From JBASNZ01 sp049657775 (GTDB lineage Bacteria; Actinomycetota; Coriobacteriia; Anaerosomatales; Anaerosomataceae): 56,397 nucleotides of DNA. The position numbers and the translations under genes were made by a program. Shown here in pieces: positions 49,773 through 56,397 of the stretch (the stretch's first letter is position 1; each line of letters begins with the position of its first letter). The stretch spans positions 1 to 56,397 of the forward strand of contig JBASNZ010000020.1 of the NCBI GenBank assembly GCA_049657775.1, written 5' to 3'. The notes beneath the pieces are model-generated. The model was not told where the DNA came from and did not search any database. It saw only the letters and a program-made list of their open reading frames with translations.

Positions 49773-49990
49773 CAAAACCGCAGGTCAGAGGGGGTACGGC
49801 CTCTGATTTGGTGCCCGATTTGGTGCCCGATTGCTTTTCCACTGCGCCCAGAGCGCCGCTGAACAGGTCGCCGATACTGTCGGCCGCGGCTCTCTGGGTG
49901 CGGCGATCGGACCAGCAATAGGTGTCCATCGTCGCGACGACATTCACTGTCGATGCGGCTTCATCTGCAGCATTCGAGTTCCCACGCACC
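49732..49990 (-). pseudogene. C-terminal remnant of a tyrosine recombinase (integrase)
   Basis: The minus-strand frame reads STVNVVATMDTYCWSDRRTQ then RAAADSIGDLF followed by a Gly/Lys/Thr repeat tail (KQSGTKSGTKSEAVPP). ATMDTY is typical of the region around the catalytic Tyr of phage-type integrases, and the tail runs into tRNA-Glu, as integrases often do. Nothing further upstream supports a full domain; the plus-strand sortase frame begins there. Either the integrase was cut back after capture, or a rearrangement joined the two. Confidence 0.55.
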
Positions 49991-51241
49991 GATCCGCGTG
50001 TGCGCGGCATCGTGCGCTTGGAGAAGCGCTCGGACGGGCAAGACGCACTGCTTCTGCCGGGCGCGGTGTACGAGATCTGGCGCGTGCGCGATACATCGCC
50101 GCTCACCGCACCGTTCGATCCGGCCGAGGATCCGGAGGAACCGGTCGCCACTCTCACGACCGACGCCCAGGGCATCGCACGATCCGAACCGCTCGAGTAC
50201 GGGTGCTACTACGCGGTCGAGACGACCGCGCCTGTCGGCCACGCGCTCGATCCCGCGCGTCACTACTTTGAGATCCGCGAGGACGAGGCCGTGATCTCCC
50301 TTGAGCTCACCGACGAGGTTCTGCTCGTGAACCATGGCGGGGTGATGCTGCGGTACCGGAACATCTGGGATGGCACGGAGATCGCCAAAGCGTGGGGTTA
50401 CAACGCTGAGATCGGCATCGAGTACATGCCGCGTGTCCGGGCGGAAGGCCTCGACAAGATGCCGATCAAGGGCTTCTCGTACGTGACGGCCGACTACGCA
50501 CCCTATACCGAGCTCGTCGACGGCAAGCTGCTGGTCACGTACTGGTACCGGCAGACCCTTTCCGGGGACTGGCTCAAGGTTCGTACCGGCGATGACGGCC
50601 GGGCACGGCTCACGGCGAAAGACCGCGAGACCTACGGGCTGCTTTCGGATGCCGAGCTCTACTCCCGGCTCCTCGAGGCGAAGGCCGCCAACCCGGACGT
50701 GATCGGCTACCTCTCGATACCCGGCACCGACCTCCATGAGCCGGTGGTGCAGACGACGGACAACGTGAACTACCTCACACACGCGGCGGATGGCGACGCC
50801 GACGCGCGCGGCGCGATCTTCGCCGACTACCGCTCGCCGCGCTATGCGGGCGACAGCTCGCGGACGACGCTGCTCCACGGTCACAACATGCGGGACGGCT
50901 CGATGTTCGGCGTTCTCGCCTCCTATGGGGATGCGGACTTCTGGGCGGCTCATCCCTTCATCCAGTACGTCGACGCCGCCGGCAACGGCGGGACGTGGCT
51001 CGTCTACTCGGCGCGCGTGGCCGATGGCTCCGACGATGCGTTCGCGTTCCCGGTCATGCGGCCGTACGCGGATCGTATTGCGCGCTGGGCGGATCGCTCG
51101 TTCCTGGATCCAGGTTTCCGGCCGGATCCTGCCGGACGTAGGCTCACGCTCTCGACGTGCGCGTATCACGTTGAGGACGGCAAGCTGCTAGTCCATGCCG
51201 AGCTGATCGAGGACTGCTCGAACGGTGACGCCGACAACTGA
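49922..51241 (+). CDS. SpaA-like domain fused to class B sortase, 5'-truncated
   Basis: 439 aa by the first GTG, which has no Shine-Dalgarno and lies within the integrase remnant, so the true 5' end is lost. Residues about 25-125 are a prealbumin-like SpaA/Cna-B domain (VRGIVRLEKRSDGQDALLLP then GAVYEIWRV). The sortase B domain has NPDVIGYLSIPGTDLHEPVV, catalytic His in TTLLHGHNMRDGSMFG and catalytic Cys in LTLSTCAYHVEDGKLLVHAE. The usual Arg after the Cys is replaced by Lys (DGKLLV). Sortases anchor or cross-link surface proteins. Confidence 0.7.
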   Translation: MSIVATTFTVDAASSAAFEFPRTDPRVRGIVRLEKRSDGQDALLLPGAVYEIWRVRDTSPLTAPFDPAEDPEEPVATLTTDAQGIARSEPLEYGCYYAVETTAPVGHALDPARHYFEIREDEAVISLELTDEVLLVNHGGVMLRYRNIWDGTEIAKAWGYNAEIGIEYMPRVRAEGLDKMPIKGFSYVTADYAPYTELVDGKLLVTYWYRQTLSGDWLKVRTGDDGRARLTAKDRETYGLLSDAELYSRLLEAKAANPDVIGYLSIPGTDLHEPVVQTTDNVNYLTHAADGDADARGAIFADYRSPRYAGDSSRTTLLHGHNMRDGSMFGVLASYGDADFWAAHPFIQYVDAAGNGGTWLVYSARVADGSDDAFAFPVMRPYADRIARWADRSFLDPGFRPDPAGRRLTLSTCAYHVEDGKLLVHAELIEDCSNGDADN

Positions 51242-51251
51242 TGCCCCCTTC

Positions 51252-52100
51252 TCACTCGACCCGTTCCGGAGCGGCCGGGCTCGGTGCGTAGAGTTCGTTG
51301 ATGATGGCGACGTATCTATCCGCAAGTGCCGCGACTTCGCCGTGCGCCATATTGAGAATCATGCTCATCTGCTCGCTGTTCTCGAGCGGGACGTAGTTCC
51401 TGCTGTCCATGTACGCTTCGATGCGCGCGATGGCATCTGGGGCGTCGGCCAGGAACTCACGGAAGTCCTGGTCAGCCTTCTTCGCGTTGCATGACCTGCA
51501 GGCCGGAACCAGGTTGCCGAGCCGGTGCTCACCAAGGCGCTCCTTGTTGATCGGGATGGCGTGCTCGATCGCCAAGTCGCCCTCTGTGCCGCAGTAGGCA
51601 CAACGGTGCTCGAAGTAGTCCTTCGTCGCTTGCCAGTCCCTCTCGCTGAATGACTCGGTGCCGATCCGGCTCAGGATGTTCCGGACGAACGAGTTCTGCG
51701 CGTTGCCGATCGCGTTGCCCCGGTAGCGAGCGTTCTGCCGACTGGATACGTGTGGCACAGCCCGTACCTTGCGCTCGGGGGACGCTTCAAGTGCTAGCGC
51801 CTCGGCTTCTGTGGCCAACCCCTTCGCGGCCAAGTACGCGAGGAAGCGGGGCCGATGCTTCTCCACCCACTGGCTCGTGACGCGGACTCTTACGCCCCTC
51901 ACCAGGTAGACGTTCGTCCAGTATCGCTTCGACTCGGAGGGGACGATGTCATCCACAAGCTTGCAGAATGGGAAGCTGAGCCCGAACGTCTTCAGCGAGT
52001 ACTGCCGATCGAGCAGTCGGCCGATCTCGTCGTGATCGAGTGTGTCGCAGTAGTTGAAGACCGCGCCGAGGTGCTGCTTCACGAGTTCGCCGACTGCCAT
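51252..52100 (-). CDS. HNH endonuclease-domain protein
   Basis: 282 aa from the ATG at 52100 with AGGGAG upstream. HNH core: CAYCGTEGDLAIEHAIPINK then GNLVPACRSCNAKKADQDF, with two CxxC zinc ribs and the catalytic His. The 150-residue N-terminal domain (GRLLDRQYSLKTFGLSFPFC, RVRVTSQWVEKHRPRFLAYL) is unrecognised. In an island next to a restriction system it may be a defence nuclease, but it could also be a modification-dependent or plain HNH enzyme. Confidence 0.8.
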   Translation of the reverse strand: MAVGELVKQHLGAVFNYCDTLDHDEIGRLLDRQYSLKTFGLSFPFCKLVDDIVPSESKRYWTNVYLVRGVRVRVTSQWVEKHRPRFLAYLAAKGLATEAEALALEASPERKVRAVPHVSSRQNARYRGNAIGNAQNSFVRNILSRIGTESFSERDWQATKDYFEHRCAYCGTEGDLAIEHAIPINKERLGEHRLGNLVPACRSCNAKKADQDFREFLADAPDAIARIEAYMDSRNYVPLENSEQMSMILNMAHGEVAALADRYVAIINELYAPSPAAPERVE

Positions 52101-52339
52101 GTGCACTCCCTGTCATCGTCGCGGTTTTGGTGCCTGGGTCGCTCTGATGACTCATCGTAGCCGAGGAACCGTAAGAGCGGCTCACCCATGCAGCGTGTCG
52201 CGCCCGCTCCACCCTTCTCCCGAGGGCATGGCTCCGTGATGAGCATAGGAAGCCCGTCGCCACGATGGAGGCCGACCTCACGGGGCGACGATGTCGTTGC
52301 GCTCCCATACAATGGACGTCAGCGACTCTAGGGGGACAA
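52101..52339. other. Intergenic between HNH gene and restriction operon
   Basis: About 240 bases. TACAAT at 52308-52313 is a likely -10 for the zinc-ribbon/hsd transcript; no good -35 was found. Nothing else evident. Confidence 0.35.
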
Positions 52340-52882
52340 GTGGTCAATCAGGACCCAGCGTTATCGGCGGCTGCCAAGAATGCGATAGCGGAGTACCTCG
52401 GCCAAGTCCGCTGGGCCGGTGCCAAAGGCATAGACAAGCGCCTGGGGCGACTCGGATACAGCTACGACACCAAGACGATCGAAGCGCACATGAAGGACGC
52501 GGGATGCTATGCCACATTCGATGGACTCTGGTGCCAACCTGGCCAGCTTGAAGCCCTGCAGCGGCATCGTATGGCCTGCGCGAAGGAGCCGATGCCGAAG
52601 AAGAAACCCGCCCTGCAGAAGGGCGTCAACAACGTCAGCGTCAAGCGTGCCGGCATCCGGCGTCCGACTTTGAGGTTGACTCAGGTATGCGGTGGGCGCT
52701 CTCCTGGTGGCAAGTGCTCCAAGTGCGGCGCGGCTGCCGAGTACCAGTTCCCGAATACCACGTGGGGCCTTGTGAAGCTTTGCACGCGCTGCAAGAACCA
52801 AGTCATGGCTCGGCCGATCGGAACGAATCTGGTCAGCATTCACATCATCTCAACAGGCATGGGTACTGGTCGTCGAAGCTAG
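52340..52882 (+). CDS. Zinc-ribbon protein preceding hsdM
   Basis: 180 aa from the GTG at 52340, 5 bases after AGGGGG. The N-terminal half has a helix-turn-helix-like look (IAEYLGQVRWAGAKGIDKRL). The C-terminus has paired cysteines (VCGGRSPGGKCSKCGAAAEY and LCTRCKN) for a zinc ribbon. It ends 9 bases before hsdM, so it is co-transcribed. No family recognised; a regulator or helper of the restriction system is possible. Confidence 0.55.
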   Translation: MVNQDPALSAAAKNAIAEYLGQVRWAGAKGIDKRLGRLGYSYDTKTIEAHMKDAGCYATFDGLWCQPGQLEALQRHRMACAKEPMPKKKPALQKGVNNVSVKRAGIRRPTLRLTQVCGGRSPGGKCSKCGAAAEYQFPNTTWGLVKLCTRCKNQVMARPIGTNLVSIHIISTGMGTGRRS

Positions 52883-52891
52883 GGAGCCACT

Positions 52892-54928
52892 TTGAACCAC
52901 AGCGAGGCCGTCAGCTTCATCTGGGGAACTGCTGATCTCATCCGCGACAGTTTCAAGCGCGGCAAGTACCAGGACGTGATACTGCCGCTCACCGTCCTTC
53001 GCCGCATCGACAGCGTGCTTGCGCCCACCAAGGAGAAGGTCCTCGAGGCGCACAACAAGTACGCCGGCAAGCTCGACAACCCCGACGCCATCTTGCGCAG
53101 CGCATCCGGTTACGCGTTCTACAACACGAGCCGCTACGACTTCGAGCGCCTGGTGGCCGACCCCTCCAATCTTGCGGCCAACCTTCGCCACTACATTGCG
53201 AGCTTCTCGCCCAACATGCGCGAGGTCATAGAGAAGTTCGATTTCGACAACACGATCACCAAGCTCGTCGAGGCCGACTTGCTCTACCTCGTCGTCGAGC
53301 GCTTCAAGAACGTTGACCTCTCACCTGCATCGATCGATAACCACTCGATGGGTACCGTGTTCGAGGAGCTCCTACGTAAGTTCAACGAGGCGCTCAACGA
53401 GAATCCAGGCGAGCACTTCACGCCACGCGACGTGGTCTCGCTCATGGTTGACCTCATGCTTGCCGGCGACGAGGAGAAGCTCAGGAAGCCCGGACGCGCC
53501 GTGACGGTGTACGACCCGTGCTGCGGCTCCGGCGGCCTGCTCACGATCACCAAGGAGCACATCCTAGAGGACGTGAATCCCGATGTCCGGGTGATTCTCT
53601 TCGGCCAGGAGGTCAACCCCGAGACCTTCGCCATCGCGAAGTCCGACATGTATATGAACGAGCCCTCCGGCCTGGACGCCGACAACATAGCCTTCGGAAC
53701 TACGCTTGCCGATGACAAGCACGCCGACAAGCACTTCGACTACGTGATTGCGAATCCGCCGTACGGCAAAGACTGGAAGCGCGACGAAGCTGCCGTCAAA
53801 GCCGAGTACGACCGTGGGTTCGCCGGTCGCTTCGGGCCTGGCCTGCCGTCAATCTCCGACGGTCAGATGCTCTTCTTGGAGCACATGATCACCCACATGC
53901 AGAAGAAGCCGCAAGACGGCGGGTCTCGCATGGTAATCATCATGAACGGTTCGCCGCTCTTCACCGGGGACGCGGGCTCAGGCCCCTCCGAGATCCGGCG
54001 TTGGATCCTCGAGAACGACTTGCTTGAGGCCCTCGTCGCTCTGCCTGAGCAGATGTTCTACAACACGGGGATCGCGACCTACATCTGGGTCGTCACAAAC
54101 CGCAAGGCGACAGAGCGCAAGGGCAAGGTCCTGCTCATTGATGCCACCTCGTTCTGGTCGCCCATGCGCAAGAGCCTTGGTGACAAGCGACGCGAGATCC
54201 CGGCCGACAAGCACAGGCAGATCCTCGAGTTGCTGCACGCGTACGAGGAAGGCGAGCACTGCCGCGTCTATCCGACGACGCACTTCGGCTACCGTAAGAT
54301 CACCGTCGAGCGACCGCTGAAGCTCAACTTCCAGGCGTCACCGGAGCGCATCGTACGACTGGACAGTGAGAAGGCGTTCACCGCCCTGGCACAGTCCAAG
54401 AAGAAGGACCCCGAGGCCAAGACCGCGGAGGAGGCTGCCGGCCGCACGAGGCAGGACGAGATCAGGTCACTGCTTTCCTCCCTGCCGGACACGCTCTTCA
54501 CCAACCGCGCTCAGTTCCTCGCGGCGCTGAAAGCTGCCGAGACGGCCACCGGCATTAAGCTGGATGTTCCGATGCGCAGGGCGGTGTTCTCCGCATTAGG
54601 GGAACGCGACGAGGACGCTGACGTTTGCACCGACCCGAAGGGCGAGATCGACGCCGACGCTGAGCTCCGGGACACGGAGAACGTCCCGCTGTTCGAGTCG
54701 ATTGACGACTATTTCGCCCGCGAGGTTCTGCCCTACGTACCGGACGCATGGATGAACGAGACCGTTCGGGACCCCAAGGACGGCGAGGTCGGTCGCGTCG
54801 GCTACGAAATCAACTTCAACCGGTATTTCTACAAGTACGTGCCGCCACGCCCGCTCGATGAGATCGAGGCGGACCTCAAGGCTGTCGAAGGCGAGATCCT
54901 CGACCTGCTCAAGTTGGTGACTGAGTGA
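52892..54928 (+). CDS. hsdM: Type I restriction-modification DNA methyltransferase subunit
   Basis: 678 aa from the TTG at 52892 after GGGAG. HsdM_N (AVSFIWGTADLIRDSFKRGK), then the methylase core: GEHFTPRDVVSLMVDLM, YDPCCGSGGLL (SAM motif I), LFGQEVNPETFAIAKSDMYM, VIANPPYGKDW (NPPY catalytic motif, near residue 288) and EALVALPEQMFYNTGIATYI. N6-adenine methylation with HsdS. The C-terminal 180 residues are longer than the classic enzyme. Overlaps hsdS by 4 bases. Confidence 0.93.
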   Translation: MNHSEAVSFIWGTADLIRDSFKRGKYQDVILPLTVLRRIDSVLAPTKEKVLEAHNKYAGKLDNPDAILRSASGYAFYNTSRYDFERLVADPSNLAANLRHYIASFSPNMREVIEKFDFDNTITKLVEADLLYLVVERFKNVDLSPASIDNHSMGTVFEELLRKFNEALNENPGEHFTPRDVVSLMVDLMLAGDEEKLRKPGRAVTVYDPCCGSGGLLTITKEHILEDVNPDVRVILFGQEVNPETFAIAKSDMYMNEPSGLDADNIAFGTTLADDKHADKHFDYVIANPPYGKDWKRDEAAVKAEYDRGFAGRFGPGLPSISDGQMLFLEHMITHMQKKPQDGGSRMVIIMNGSPLFTGDAGSGPSEIRRWILENDLLEALVALPEQMFYNTGIATYIWVVTNRKATERKGKVLLIDATSFWSPMRKSLGDKRREIPADKHRQILELLHAYEEGEHCRVYPTTHFGYRKITVERPLKLNFQASPERIVRLDSEKAFTALAQSKKKDPEAKTAEEAAGRTRQDEIRSLLSSLPDTLFTNRAQFLAALKAAETATGIKLDVPMRRAVFSALGERDEDADVCTDPKGEIDADAELRDTENVPLFESIDDYFAREVLPYVPDAWMNETVRDPKDGEVGRVGYEINFNRYFYKYVPPRPLDEIEADLKAVEGEILDLLKLVTE

Positions 54929-56181
54929 ATGTCTCATGGATGAGGCTCAAGCACGTAGCCACAATGAACGACGACGTACTCTCAGAGACTACCCATCCGG
55001 ATCGCGAAATCCGATACATCGACATTTCCAGCGTGAACTCAAGCGGCACGATCGACAACGGCGAAGTCATGACGTTCGGTGCGGCCCCTTCGAGGGCGCG
55101 GAGGCTCGTTCGGCACGGTGACGTGGTGGTGTCGACCGTCCGGACCTACCTACGCGCCATCGCGCCAATCAAGCAGCCGTCACCAAGCCTGGTCTTCTCC
55201 ACGGGCTTCGCTGTGGTGCGGCCAGGGGAGCGACTCGAGCCGCGTTACGCAGCGTACGCCCTCCAGAACTGCGCTTTCGTTGAGGAGGTCGTCGCCAACT
55301 CGGAGGGAGTCGCCTATCCGGGTATCAGCCCCGCCCGGCTCGCGGCACTGCGTGTTCCAGTCCTGCCACGCGATGCGCAGGGGGCAGTCGCGGATTACCT
55401 GGACTTTGAGACGGCCCGCATCGACAACCTCATCAACCGCAAGCGGTGCTTCATCGACCTGTTGTTCGAGAAGCGTACTGCCCTTATCAGTCACGCCGTG
55501 ACCAAGGGGCTCGATCCGGAAGTCGAGATGAAGGACTGCGGCGTTGCGTGGCTGGGACCAGTGCCAGCGACTTGGGACGTTGTTGGTAGCAAGAGGGTGT
55601 TTGCCCTCCGCAACGCGCGGGCATGGGAAGAGGACGCACAGCTGACCGCCTCGCAGACGTGGGGCGTGATCCCTCAAGAAGAGTTCATGACCCGCGAAGG
55701 ACGGCGGGTCGTCCAAGTGATCAAGGATCCCACGATCCTCAAACATGTTGAGCCCGGAGACTTCGTCATCAGCATGCGCAGCTTCCAGGGTGGCATCGAG
55801 CGATCTGACTACAGAGGCTGCGTCAGTTCGGCGTACGTCGTTCTGCGTCCGCGCAGCACCGTGTATCCGCCGTTCTTTACTCACCTGCTCAAGAGCAGCT
55901 CTTACATCCAGGCGCTGCAAAGCACATCCGATCTGGTACGCGACGGCCAGGCGCTCCGTTACGAGAACTTCGCGCTAGTGAGACTGCCGCTGGTGCCCAT
56001 GGAAGAGCAGGTCGCCATCGCGCACTTCTTGGATGCCGAGACGTCTCACATCGACTCACTAATCCAGAAGACGCGGCGCAGCGTAGAACTCCTCAAGGAG
56101 TATCGCAACGCCCTCATCTCCGCTGCTGTCACAGGTCAGATCGACATCCCCAAGAGCGAGATTACGGAGGGAGTCGCGTGA
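54925..56181 (+). CDS. hsdS: Type I restriction-modification specificity subunit
   Basis: 418 aa, GTG start overlapping hsdM. Two target-recognition domains, each ended by a conserved helical spacer: LDFETARIDNLINRKRCFID with FEKRTALISHAVTKG, and LDAETSHIDSLIQKTRRSVE with LKEYRNALISAAVTGQ. The two halves recognise the two parts of a split DNA site. Its stop overlaps the hsdR start. Confidence 0.93.
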   Translation: MNVSWMRLKHVATMNDDVLSETTHPDREIRYIDISSVNSSGTIDNGEVMTFGAAPSRARRLVRHGDVVVSTVRTYLRAIAPIKQPSPSLVFSTGFAVVRPGERLEPRYAAYALQNCAFVEEVVANSEGVAYPGISPARLAALRVPVLPRDAQGAVADYLDFETARIDNLINRKRCFIDLLFEKRTALISHAVTKGLDPEVEMKDCGVAWLGPVPATWDVVGSKRVFALRNARAWEEDAQLTASQTWGVIPQEEFMTREGRRVVQVIKDPTILKHVEPGDFVISMRSFQGGIERSDYRGCVSSAYVVLRPRSTVYPPFFTHLLKSSSYIQALQSTSDLVRDGQALRYENFALVRLPLVPMEEQVAIAHFLDAETSHIDSLIQKTRRSVELLKEYRNALISAAVTGQIDIPKSEITEGVA

Positions 56182-56397
56182 ACGTCAATGTCAAGGAGTT
56201 CGCCTTCGAGTGCGATATCGAAGGAGTCCTGCTCTCGGGTGGACCAGATGCCATCGACGGTGACTCCTTGGCACTCGAGGACCCCGCCGTCTACGGCGAG
56301 TGGATCCCCGGCGGTTACCGTCACCGGACAGATGCCGACTTCGACCGTGAAACGCTTGTGCTCACTCGTGACCTCATCGACTTCGTAATCACCTCCC
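56178..56397 (+). CDS. hsdR: Start of type I restriction subunit HsdR (partial)
   Basis: 73 codons visible before the window ends. The GTG at 56178 overlaps the hsdS stop (GTGA). The visible part (EFAFECDIEGVLLSGGPDAI, GEWIPGGYRHRTDADFDRET) resembles the N-terminal nuclease domain of HsdR, and the position hsdM-hsdS-hsdR supports it. Motor motifs lie outside the window. Confidence 0.65.
   Translation, partial: MNVNVKEFAFECDIEGVLLSGGPDAIDGDSLALEDPAVYGEWIPGGYRHRTDADFDRETLVLTRDLIDFVITS

Noticed and set aside
1..56397. CRISPR arrays, rRNA genes, insertion sequences
   Set aside because: No regularly spaced repeats, rRNA motifs or transposase genes were seen in the window.

Overview
The window is high-GC DNA from an anaerobic actinobacterium, most likely an uncultivated Coriobacteriia-like lineage. 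The lineage is inferred from several features together: large secreted proteins ending in triple cell-wall-binding (CWB2) repeats, BadF/HgdC-type dehydratase activases, a RACo-like ferredoxin/ASKHA protein, a selenium YedE/TusA/DUF3343 locus, frequent GTG starts and 4-base ATGA/GTGA overlaps.

Layout. 1-475: 3' part of a CWB2 protein. 532-3531: operon of two DUF2229-type proteins and a BadF-type ATPase, with no dehydratase subunits beside it. 3644-6289: secreted beta-helix/CWB2 protein. 6392-15530: metal(loid)/thiol island with three ArsR regulators and their palindromes, ArsM, an MFS pump, an ArsP-like permease plus two half-permeases, two thioredoxin-like proteins, a CcdA-like membrane protein, and (convergent) Acr3 with a metallophosphoesterase. 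At the end of its plus-strand operon, 12872-13228 is one reading frame with two in-frame TGA codons that looks like a thioredoxin-fold double selenoprotein. 15593-18854: MFS/spermidine-synthase fusion and RACo-like protein. 18968-21869: selenium locus (yedE, tusA-like, DUF3343, sugar-kinase-like, 44-aa membrane protein), which supports selenium use by this genome. 21923-28914: accessory stretch with a small Cys-rich secreted protein, SppA, MazEF-like and VapBC modules, a partial second vapC, secreted proteins, and an Rhs C-terminal tip followed by two lipoproteins.

29193-48010 holds the purine pathway in pieces (purC, purS, purQ, purL, purF, purM, purN, purH), with small membrane proteins, a Fic protein, a DUF1801 protein, a very large subtilase and an aminotransferase class IV between them. 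A structured-RNA candidate lies at 45383-45501. 48093-49488: Phd/RelE module and an MscS channel.

49592-49772 are tRNA-Lys and tRNA-Glu. The 3' end of tRNA-Glu is abutted by an integrase remnant. Beyond it lies a probable island: a 5'-truncated SpaA/sortase B fusion, an HNH endonuclease, and a type I restriction-modification operon (zinc-ribbon protein, hsdM, hsdS, start of hsdR) that runs off the right edge.
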